This document shows, in pieces, positions 34,688 to 41,141 of a DNA stretch of 41,141 nt (positions within the stretch are counted from its first letter, which is position 1; each line of letters opens with the position of its first letter). The notes beneath the pieces are model-generated. The model made no database searches. It saw nothing but the letters and a program-made list of their open reading frames with translations, and had not been told where the DNA came from. Source of the DNA: Actinomycetes bacterium (GTDB lineage: Bacteria > Actinomycetota > Actinomycetes > Streptosporangiales > Streptosporangiaceae); the NCBI GenBank assembly GCA_021792855.1, contig JAJYTW010000012.1:1-41141 (forward strand). The letters are read 5' to 3'. The translations under genes were made by a program, and so were the position numbers.

Positions 34688-34710
34688 CCCGGGGCCGTAC
34701 TGGCCCCGGG
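34688..34710. terminator. bidirectional hairpin between convergent DUF349 and relA genes
   Basis: CCCGGGGCC (34688-34696) and GGCCCCGGG (34702-34710) form a perfect 9-bp stem with a five-base loop, in the 65 bases between the two convergent stop codons. It lacks a T-run. Confidence 0.7.
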
Positions 34711-34737
34711 TAGCCCGGCGGGGAAGCGACCGCGGCG

Positions 34738-37461
34738 CTAGCTGGTCACCCGGCGCGCGTCGTAGACGCCGTCGATCGTGCGCACCGCCTTGAGCACGTG
34801 CCGCAGATGCTCGGGATCGCCCATCTCGAACGTGAACTTGCTCAGCGCCACCCGGTCCCGGCGGGTGGCGACCGACGCGGACAGGATGTTCACGTGCTGC
34901 TCGGAAATCGATCTGGTGATGTCGGACAGCAGGCCAGTCCGGTCCAGCGCCTCGACCTGGATCGCGGCCAGGAACACCGAGCTTTCCTTCGGGGTCCAGC
35001 GCACCGTCACCACGCGCTCGGGCTGCGACTGGACCAGATGCTGGAGATTAACGCAATCCGTCCGGTGCACGCTCACGCCGTTGCCGCGGGTCACGAAGCC
35101 GGTGATGGCATCCCCGGGCACGGGCGTGCAGCACTTCGATAGCCGGGCCCACACGTCCGCGGACCCCTCGACCGACACCCCGGAGTCGCTGGTTGACGGC
35201 TGCTGCGAAGTCCGGGTCAGCATGGTGGCCTCGGCGAGGTCCTCCTGCGCCCCGGCCTCGCCGCCGGCCGCCCGGACCAGCTTGGTCACGATCGACTGCG
35301 CGCTGACGTGCCCGTCGCCGACGGCCGCGTACAGCCCGGACAGGTCCGGGTAGCGCAGTTCCATCGCGATCGCCTGGAGCGCGTCGGCGCTCGCCAGTCG
35401 CTGCAGCGGCAGTCCCTGCTTGCGCATCGCCCGGGCGATCATCGCCTTGCCGGCGTCGGCCGATGCCTCCCGGCGCTCCTTGGAGAACCAGTGCTTGATC
35501 TTGTTGCGCGCCCGGGCGCTCTTGACGAAGCCGAGCCAGTCCTGGCTGGGCCCGGCGTCCGCCGCCTTGGAGGTCAGGATCTCCACGGTCTCGCCGTTGG
35601 CAAGCTGCGACTCGAGCGGCACCAGGCGGCCGTTCACCTTCGCGCCCACGGTCCGGTGGCCAACCTCGGTGTGGATCGCGTAGGCGTAGTCCACCGGCGT
35701 GGCGCCCTGCGGCAGCGCGATCACCTCGCCGCGCGGCGTGAACACGTACACCTCGGCGCTGCCCACCTCGAACCGCAGCGATTCGAGGAACTCGGCCGGG
35801 TCGGTCGTCTCCCGCTGCCAGTCCACCAACTGGCGGAGCCAGTCGAGGTCCGACGGGCTGCGACCGGAGGTCATCTCCTCCTTGTACTTCCAGTGCGCCG
35901 CGACGCCGTACTCGGACCTGCGGTGCATGCCCCAGGTACGGATCTGGAACTCCACCGGCTTGCCGCCCGGGCCGATCACCGTCGTGTGCAGCGACTGGTA
36001 CATATTGAACTTCGGCATCGCGATGTAGTCCTTGAACCGGCCGGGCACCGGGTTCCACCGGGCGTGCACCGAGCCGAGGACGGCATAGCAGTCGCGGACC
36101 GTGTCGACCAGGATCCGGATGCCGACCAGGTCGTAGATGTCGTCGAAGCCGACGTTCCTGGCGATCATCTTCTGGTACACGGAGTACAGGTGCTTCGGCC
36201 GGCCGGTCACCTTCGCCTTGATCTTGGCGTCCCGAAGGTCGACCGAGACCTCCTCGATGACCTCCTGCAGGAAAGCCTCCCGGCGCGGGGCACGCTCGGC
36301 GACCAGGCGCGCGATCTCGTCGTAGCGCTTCGGGAAGAGCGTGGCGAAGGCCAGGTCCTCCAGTTCCCACTTGACCGTGTTCATCCCGAGCCGGTGCGCC
36401 AGCGGCGCGAAGATCTCCAGCGTCTCGCGCGACTTCTGCTCCTGCTTGGCCCGGGGCAGATAGCGCAACGTGCGCATGTTGTGCAACCGGTCGGCGAGCT
36501 TGATCACCAGCACCCGGATGTCGCGCGACATCGCGACCACCATCTTGCGGACCGTCTCGGCCTGCGCGGCGTCGCCGTACTTGACCTTGTCCAGCTTGGT
36601 CACGCCGTCGACCATCCCGGCGATCTCGCTGCCGAAGTCGCGGCGCAGTTCGTCCAGCGTGTAGGCGGTGTCCTCGACGGTGTCGTGCAGCAGCGCGGCG
36701 CACAGCACCTCGTGGCTCATCCCAAGCTCGGCCAGGATCGTGGCCACGGCTAGCGGGTGGGTGATGTACGGGTCGCCGCTCTTGCGGGACTGGCCGGCGT
36801 GGCACCGGGCGGCCGCCTCATAGGCCCGCTCGATCTGCCGGATGTCGGCCTTGGGGTGGGTCATCCGGACCGTCTTGATCAGCGGTTCGAGCACCGGGTT
36901 GATGCCGCCGCCGCGGGCCGAGCCGAACCGGCCGAGCCGGCGCCTGACCAGGTGCCCCGCGCCATGGCTGTCGAAGCCGCCGAGATCCCTCGGCATGGAC
37001 CGGGTCGGGCCGTTGCCGGTCCCGGCGGAGCCGCGCCGGGACGTGCCGGTCCCAGTTGTGCCGGTCCCAGTTGTGCCGGTCCCGGGCGAGCCGTGCCGGG
37101 ATGAGTCGGGCTGGGCCGCGGGTCTGGCAGGCCTGGTCGCCGATCCCTGGCGAGCCGACCCGGCCTGCGCCGATGCTGCCCGCGCCGAGCCACTCCTGGC
37201 CGGCCGGGCCGGAGCCGGCTCTGCCTGAACCGGCTCTGCCTGAACCGGCTCTGCCTGAACCGGCTGGTCCTTGGCGGGCGCCTGGCCTACCTGGTCATCG
37301 ACGTCGTCGGAGCGAGCGGCCTGATCCCCGGGCGCGCCAACGACGGGCGTCGCCCCATCGCCAGCCACCGGCAGTTCGCGCACATCGGATTCGTTCTGCC
37401 CCGTGGCCACCTGGGTGACGCCGCCCCCGGCCGTCCGGGTGGCCGCTACGTCACTGGCCAC
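34738..37461 (-). CDS. relA: bifunctional (p)ppGpp synthetase/hydrolase RelA/SpoT (Rsh) with long disordered N-terminus
   Basis: Rsh makes and degrades the stringent alarmone (p)ppGpp. Of 907 residues, the first 185 or so are low complexity with pentapeptide repeats. The HD hydrolase domain follows, with [10 protein letters not shown] (His259-Asp260) intact, so hydrolysis is expected. The synthetase domain has [13 protein letters not shown] and [23 protein letters not shown]-type motifs. Then come a TGS domain ([27 protein letters not shown]), a helical and zinc-finger-like region with [10 protein letters not shown], and a C-terminal ACT domain. GTG 37461 has GAGGAG five bases upstream. The order relA-apt-secF-secD is conserved in actinobacteria. 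Confidence 0.96.
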   Translation of the reverse strand: MASDVAATRTAGGGVTQVATGQNESDVRELPVAGDGATPVVGAPGDQAARSDDVDDQVGQAPAKDQPVQAEPVQAEPVQAEPAPARPARSGSARAASAQAGSARQGSATRPARPAAQPDSSRHGSPGTGTTGTGTTGTGTSRRGSAGTGNGPTRSMPRDLGGFDSHGAGHLVRRRLGRFGSARGGGINPVLEPLIKTVRMTHPKADIRQIERAYEAAARCHAGQSRKSGDPYITHPLAVATILAELGMSHEVLCAALLHDTVEDTAYTLDELRRDFGSEIAGMVDGVTKLDKVKYGDAAQAETVRKMVVAMSRDIRVLVIKLADRLHNMRTLRYLPRAKQEQKSRETLEIFAPLAHRLGMNTVKWELEDLAFATLFPKRYDEIARLVAERAPRREAFLQEVIEEVSVDLRDAKIKAKVTGRPKHLYSVYQKMIARNVGFDDIYDLVGIRILVDTVRDCYAVLGSVHARWNPVPGRFKDYIAMPKFNMYQSLHTTVIGPGGKPVEFQIRTWGMHRRSEYGVAAHWKYKEEMTSGRSPSDLDWLRQLVDWQRETTDPAEFLESLRFEVGSAEVYVFTPRGEVIALPQGATPVDYAYAIHTEVGHRTVGAKVNGRLVPLESQLANGETVEILTSKAADAGPSQDWLGFVKSARARNKIKHWFSKERREASADAGKAMIARAMRKQGLPLQRLASADALQAIAMELRYPDLSGLYAAVGDGHVSAQSIVTKLVRAAGGEAGAQEDLAEATMLTRTSQQPSTSDSGVSVEGSADVWARLSKCCTPVPGDAITGFVTRGNGVSVHRTDCVNLQHLVQSQPERVVTVRWTPKESSVFLAAIQVEALDRTGLLSDITRSISEQHVNILSASVATRRDRVALSKFTFEMGDPEHLRHVLKAVRTIDGVYDARRVTS
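37043..37087. repeat. 15-bp tandem repeats in relA (GTGTT repeats)
   Basis: GTGCCGGTCCCAGTT occurs at 37043-37057 and 37058-37072, and a variant copy fills 37073-37087. In the relA frame it encodes threonine/glycine pentapeptides in the N-terminal disordered part. Confidence 0.85.
37216..37260. repeat. three 15-bp tandem repeats in relA (QAEPV repeats)
   Basis: CGGCTCTGCCTGAAC is repeated exactly three times at 37216-37260. In the relA frame each copy encodes a pentapeptide, giving the repeated VQAEP stretch near residues 68-82. The identical copies suggest recent expansion by slippage. Confidence 0.9.
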
Positions 37462-37490
37462 TGCCGCTCCTCGCGTCAGCTAAAACAACA

Positions 37491-37496
37491 AGTGTA
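37491..37496 (-). promoter_or_regulatory. possible relA -10 element
   Basis: The 122-base gap upstream of relA contains an unusually AT-rich stretch (37481-37515). On the minus strand it holds TACACT (37496-37491), which fits the TAnnnT -10 of actinobacterial promoters and would give a leader of about 23 nt. No good -35 is present. An ACGGTA-N8-TACCGT inverted repeat (37504-37523) lies just upstream. This is a weak call. Confidence 0.3.
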
Positions 37497-37583
37497 TCCG
37501 GTAACGGTAAAGAGCAGTACCGTATGCCCGCGGCCGTCACCGGGCCGGGCCGGCGCCCCGGATGGGCAGGCGGCGACCGGCGG

Positions 37584-38120
37584 TCAGACCGCCAGCAGCG
37601 ACCGGACCGGCAGGCCGGACAGGTTCGCGCGGCCGCCGAGGAAGCCAAGCTCGATCAGCACGGCGAGCGTCGTGACCTCGGCGCCGCACCGCCGGATCAG
37701 CGCGGCCGTCGCGGCGGCGGTGCCGCCGGTAGCGAGCACGTCGTCGATCAGCAGCACTCGCTCCCCCGGCGCGAACGCGTCGGTGTGCACCTCGACCGTG
37801 GCGGTGCCGTACTCAAGCTGGTAGGTCTCCGCGTGCGTCGGGCCGGGCAGCTTGCCGACCTTGCGGACCGGCACGAAACCGACGCCGAGGTGGCACGCGA
37901 CCGGCGCGGCCAGGATGAAGCCGCGGGCCTCGATCCCGGCGACCTTGTCGATCTTGCCCTGGCCATCGGCCAGCGCCGCCACCGCCGCCGCGAACGCCGC
38001 GCCGTCCGCGAGCAACGGGGTGATGTCCTTGAACACCACGCCAGGCTGCGGATAGTCGGGCACGTCCCGGATGAACCGCGGCAGCAGGTCACCGACCGCC
38101 GCCGGGCCGGCTCCAGGCAT
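37584..38120 (-). CDS. apt: adenine phosphoribosyltransferase
   Basis: Apt salvages adenine by joining it to PRPP to form AMP. The 178-residue protein has IRDVPDYPQPGVVFKDITPLLAD at the start, GIEARGFILAAPVA, and the PRPP-binding VLLIDDVLATGGTA. ATG 38120 gives the family length. Two GTGs just upstream (38126, 38132) are alternatives and all have weak ribosome sites. The secF stop is 19 bases upstream of ATG 38120, and coupling to secF is likely. The C-terminus is complete. Confidence 0.95.
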   Translation of the reverse strand: MPGAGPAAVGDLLPRFIRDVPDYPQPGVVFKDITPLLADGAAFAAAVAALADGQGKIDKVAGIEARGFILAAPVACHLGVGFVPVRKVGKLPGPTHAETYQLEYGTATVEVHTDAFAPGERVLLIDDVLATGGTAAATAALIRRCGAEVTTLAVLIELGFLGGRANLSGLPVRSLLAV

Positions 38121-38139
38121 CGGCACTGACACCGGCCGG

Positions 38140-39396
38140 CTACCGCCGCTTCTTCTTGCCCGCCGGGCGGCGCTGGGACGCGCTGCCCCGCCTGGGCTGC
38201 TGACGGGGACCTGAGGTCGCCCGGGATCGGGCCGCCGGGTCCGTCGCGCCGACCGACGCCGTCTCCGGCGCGTCGGTGTCCGTCTCGGCCTCGCGTGCCT
38301 GCCCGGCGGGATCGTCGCTGTCCGCCGGATCGGCGTCGGCGAGGGCGCCGGACGAGCCCGTGCCCGGGCCGTTGCCCGCGGCCGCGCCGGCCCGGACGGT
38401 GACCTTGGCCTGGCGCTTGGCGCTGCCTGCCCGCTGGGCAAGCTGCTTGCGCAACTGCCGGTACTCGGGCGCCCGCTCCTTCAGGTCGGCCAGCACCGGG
38501 GTGGCGATGCAGATCGAGGAATAGGTGCCCGACAGCATGCCGACGAACAGCACCAGCGACAGGTCCTTAAGCTCGCCGTTGCCGAGCAGGAAGACGCTCA
38601 CCGCCAGGATCGACACCACCGGCAGCAGCGCGATCAGCGAGGTGTTGATCGACCGGACCAGGGTCTGGTTCAGGGCCAGGTTCGCCGCGTCGCTGTAGCT
38701 GGTGCGCCGGGTGGCGAGCAGGCCCGCCGTGTTCTCCCTGACCTTGTCGAACACCACCACCGTGTCGTACAGCGAGTAACCGAGGATGGTGAGCAGGCCG
38801 ATCACGGTGGCCGGGCTGACCTGGAATCCGGTCAGGGCATAGATCCCCACCGTGATCACGATGTCGTGGGCCAGTGCCACCAGGGCGCCGGCCGCCATCC
38901 GCCACTCGAACGCGATCGTCAGGTAGGCCACGATCACGATCAGGAACGCGATCAGCGCCTCAAGCGCCTTCTGGGAGATCTGCGCTCCCCAGCTAGGCCC
39001 GACCGACTGGATGCTGACCGCGTTCCGCGGCACGCCGAACTTGGCGGCGATCGCGTTCTGCACCTGGTATTCGGTGCTGACGCTGAGCACCGGGGTCTGC
39101 ACCTGCCACTTGGCGTTGCCGTCGATCCGCTGGGTGATCACGTCGGCGCTGCTGATCCCGCCCGAGGAACTGACCGTGCTGGTCACCTGCGTGGTGGTGG
39201 CCCTGGGGGCGCTGAACTGGTAGAGCACGCCGCCCTTGAACTCCACGCTGTAGTTCAGGCCGCGGAAGGCCAGGGCCGCGATCGCGACGATCACGATCAC
39301 GCCGGAGATCGTGTACCACAGCCGCTTGCGGCCGACGAAGTCGAACGAGACCTCGCCGCGGTACAGCCGCCCGCCGATGGAGCCGAGCCGGGACAT
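38140..39396 (-). CDS. secF: protein translocase subunit SecF with a long charged C-terminal tail
   Basis: SecF works with SecD in the membrane to use the proton motive force for late steps of protein export. The 418-residue protein has six predicted membrane helices: the first (YTISGVIVIVAIAALAF) is followed by NYSVEFKGGVLYQF, then an extracytoplasmic loop, then five helices with TVVVFDKVREN (the conserved D...R pair) and SLIALLPVV. The last 100 or so residues are a hydrophilic tail rich in Ala, Asp and Gly, ending in a basic KKKRR. ATG 39396 overlaps the secD stop by one base (TGATG), so the two are translationally coupled. Confidence 0.96.
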   Translation of the reverse strand: MSRLGSIGGRLYRGEVSFDFVGRKRLWYTISGVIVIVAIAALAFRGLNYSVEFKGGVLYQFSAPRATTTQVTSTVSSSGGISSADVITQRIDGNAKWQVQTPVLSVSTEYQVQNAIAAKFGVPRNAVSIQSVGPSWGAQISQKALEALIAFLIVIVAYLTIAFEWRMAAGALVALAHDIVITVGIYALTGFQVSPATVIGLLTILGYSLYDTVVVFDKVRENTAGLLATRRTSYSDAANLALNQTLVRSINTSLIALLPVVSILAVSVFLLGNGELKDLSLVLFVGMLSGTYSSICIATPVLADLKERAPEYRQLRKQLAQRAGSAKRQAKVTVRAGAAAGNGPGTGSSGALADADPADSDDPAGQAREAETDTDAPETASVGATDPAARSRATSGPRQQPRRGSASQRRPAGKKKRR

Positions 39397-41141
39397 CAGG
39401 CCTCCTTCGGGGTGGTCCGGCTAGCGGTGGCCGCCGAGGCCGACGCCCCGCCGGTGGCCGGCCGGGGCGCCCGGGTCCGGGAACCCCGCCACGGAGACTT
39501 CGCGCCGAGCCTGGCCGGATCGAGGCCGGACAGCTTGTGCCCGCCGCCGTAGAACTCGGTCCGGGCCAGCAGGGTGACCATCGGCTTGGTGAACAAGAAC
39601 ACCACCACGATGTCGATGAGCGTGGTCAGGCCGAGCGTGAACGCGAAGCCGCGGACCGACCCGATCGCGAAGATGTACAGCAGCAGGGCGGCCAGGAAGG
39701 ACACCGTGTCGGACACGATGATCGTCCGCCTGGCCCGCTCCCAGCCGCGCTCGACGGCGGCCCGCAGGGATCTGCCCTCGCGCACCTCGTCGCGCAATCG
39801 CTCGAAGTAGACCACGAACGAGTCCGCGGTGATGCCGATCGCCACGATCAGACCGGCGACGCCGGCCAGGTCCAGGGTGAAGCCCTCGTACTTGCTCAGC
39901 AGGATGACCGCCAGCCAGGACAGCAGCGCGGCGATCACCAGGCTGGACACCGACACCACGCCGAGGCCCCGGTAGTACAGGAACGAGTAGACCACCACCA
40001 GCAGCAGCCCGATTCCGGCGGCGATCAGCCCGGCGGTGAGCTGGGACGAGCCAAGCTGGGCCGAGACGGACTGCACCGTAAGCTGCTGGAAGGCCAGCGG
40101 CACCGCGCCGTACTTCAGCACGGCCGCAAGCTGATTCGCCGCGCCGGAGGTGAAGCCGGTGCTGCCCGGACCGGTGATCTGACCCGACGGGCCGGTGATC
40201 GCCGACTGCACCACCGGCGCCGAGATCACCTTGCCGTCCAGCACGATCGCGAACTGGTCAAGCACCGATGTCGGCTGCTGCGTGGTGGGGCTGAAGTACT
40301 GCTGGTACATCGAGGTGGTCAGCTTGCCGAACGCGGCCTGGCCCTTGCTGTCCAGGTTGAAGCTGACGATCCACTGGTTCTGGGAGTTCAGGCTGGCCGC
40401 GACCGAGGTCAGGTTGGTGCCGAGCACCTTCGCGACGTCCAGGACGTACTTCTGCCCCTGGGAGTCGCAGGCGACGATCTGGGCGTTCGGGTTGTCCCAG
40501 TTGGCCGGGTCGGTGCCGTAGATCTTGGACTGCCAGTTCTTGTCGCGGCAGTTCAGCTTGTTGAAGTCGTTCAGCACGGCCTTGCTGGTCACCAGCGCGG
40601 CGTTGCCCTGGGCCTGTGCGGCGGTCGGCAGTTGCGTCTTCACCGACGGCGTGGCCGACGGGGTCGGCGACGCCGCCGCGCCACCCGGGGAGGCGGACGG
40701 GCTTGGCGAGGCCGAGGTCGAAGCCGACGGACTGGGCGACGCCGACGCCTTCGACGACGCACTCGGATTGGCCGACGGACTCGGACTCGACGACGCCTTG
40801 GCACCGGGCGAGGCACTCGGACTCGGCGTCGGGGTCGGCGCGGTGGACACCGGGACCGGGTAGCCGCGCGCAAGCAGCAGCACCTGGCGGAAACGCAGCA
40901 CCGCCGACTGGAGCAGCGGGGCGACCTGTTCGGCGCTCTTGTGCGGGATCGACACCACGATGTTGTCGGTGCCCTCGGGCACCACGGTGGCGCCGCTGAA
41001 GCCCTGTCCGTTCACCCGGCTGATCAGGATCCCGATCGCGGTGTTGATCTCGCTCTTGGTCGGGGTCTTGTTCTTGTTGGTGAGCGGATAGGCCTTCAGA
41101 GTCACCGACGTCCCGCTGGACAGGTCCAGGCCGAGCGCCAC
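39396..41141 (-). CDS. secD: protein translocase subunit SecD, C-terminal part (5' end cut by window edge)
   Basis: SecD pairs with SecF in the export machine. At least 581 residues are present. The reading frame enters at the window edge with VALGLDLSSGTSVTL, which is the start of the first extracytoplasmic domain. The N-terminal membrane helix therefore lies outside the window, and the edge GTG is an internal valine, not a start. The P1 domain contains a long Ser/Pro/Ala insert (40640-40855). FAIVLDGKVISAPVV follows, then five membrane helices with DSFVVYFERLRDE and FTLGLTTLIDIVVVFLFTKP. In most SecD proteins the first motif reads LGLDLxGG; here it is LGLDLSSG. Confidence 0.95.
   Translation of the reverse strand: MALGLDLSSGTSVTLKAYPLTNKNKTPTKSEINTAIGILISRVNGQGFSGATVVPEGTDNIVVSIPHKSAEQVAPLLQSAVLRFRQVLLLARGYPVPVSTAPTPTPSPSASPGAKASSSPSPSANPSASSKASASPSPSASTSASPSPSASPGGAAASPTPSATPSVKTQLPTAAQAQGNAALVTSKAVLNDFNKLNCRDKNWQSKIYGTDPANWDNPNAQIVACDSQGQKYVLDVAKVLGTNLTSVAASLNSQNQWIVSFNLDSKGQAAFGKLTTSMYQQYFSPTTQQPTSVLDQFAIVLDGKVISAPVVQSAITGPSGQITGPGSTGFTSGAANQLAAVLKYGAVPLAFQQLTVQSVSAQLGSSQLTAGLIAAGIGLLLVVVYSFLYYRGLGVVSVSSLVIAALLSWLAVILLSKYEGFTLDLAGVAGLIVAIGITADSFVVYFERLRDEVREGRSLRAAVERGWERARRTIIVSDTVSFLAALLLYIFAIGSVRGFAFTLGLTTLIDIVVVFLFTKPMVTLLARTEFYGGGHKLSGLDPARLGAKSPWRGSRTRAPRPATGGASASAATASRTTPKEA

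Overview
This window is chromosomal DNA from a high-GC Gram-positive bacterium (Actinomycetota). The evidence is the very high GC content, GTG/TTG starts alongside ATG, GGAGG ribosome sites, tightly coupled genes, and a gene order close to what I recall of Streptomyces: argC / pheT-pheS-sensor kinase-rRNA methylase-rplT-rpmI-infC / aroE-mltG-ruvX-alaS-DUF6167-DUF948-rarA / aspS-MBL hydrolase, cyclophilin-DUF349, relA-apt-secF-secD. The low-complexity tails and several differences from Streptomyces (no hisS or rpsD at the expected places) suggest a non-Streptomyces actinomycete. The genus cannot be fixed from this sequence. No tRNA, rRNA, CRISPR array, prophage or insertion sequence was seen.

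Layout. 1-1171: the 5' part of argC behind a promoter overlapped by probable ArgR boxes, and a small lipoprotein gene. 1173-9265: a minus-strand translation block (pheT, pheS, an orphan PAS histidine kinase, a SpoU methyltransferase, L20, L35 and IF3, the last with a very long tail, a non-canonical ATC start and a structured leader). 9525-18091: aroE, mltG, ruvX, alaS, two small conserved membrane-associated genes and rarA, mostly with overlapping stop and start codons. 18136-29599: a catabolic module. 29654-41141: aspS, an MBL hydrolase, a cyclophilin, a DUF349 protein, the (p)ppGpp enzyme RelA, Apt, SecF and the C-terminal part of SecD.

The accessory highlight is the divergent module at 18136-29599. 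One arm (minus strand) encodes a peptide-type substrate-binding lipoprotein, an FrlB-like SIS deglycase, an FrlD-like PfkB kinase and a HAD phosphatase/mutase. The other arm (plus strand) encodes a LacI-family regulator, two Dpp/Opp permeases, one polypeptide carrying two ABC ATPase domains, and a type I phosphomannose isomerase. A LacI-type palindrome (TGAGAACGCTCTCA) lies between the arms. The kinase and deglycase closely resemble the fructoselysine enzymes of enteric bacteria. I infer uptake of Amadori products (glycated amino acids or peptides) by a peptide ABC transporter, phosphorylation at C6, and cleavage to a hexose phosphate plus the amino compound, under LacI-type control.

A second theme is expansion of low-complexity sequence in housekeeping proteins: a tail of about 200 residues on IF3, about 345 N-terminal residues on MltG, about 190 on RelA, a basic tail on SecF and a Ser/Pro/Ala insert in SecD. 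Several of these, and the pheS leader, contain short tandem DNA repeats of 12, 15 or 18 bp.
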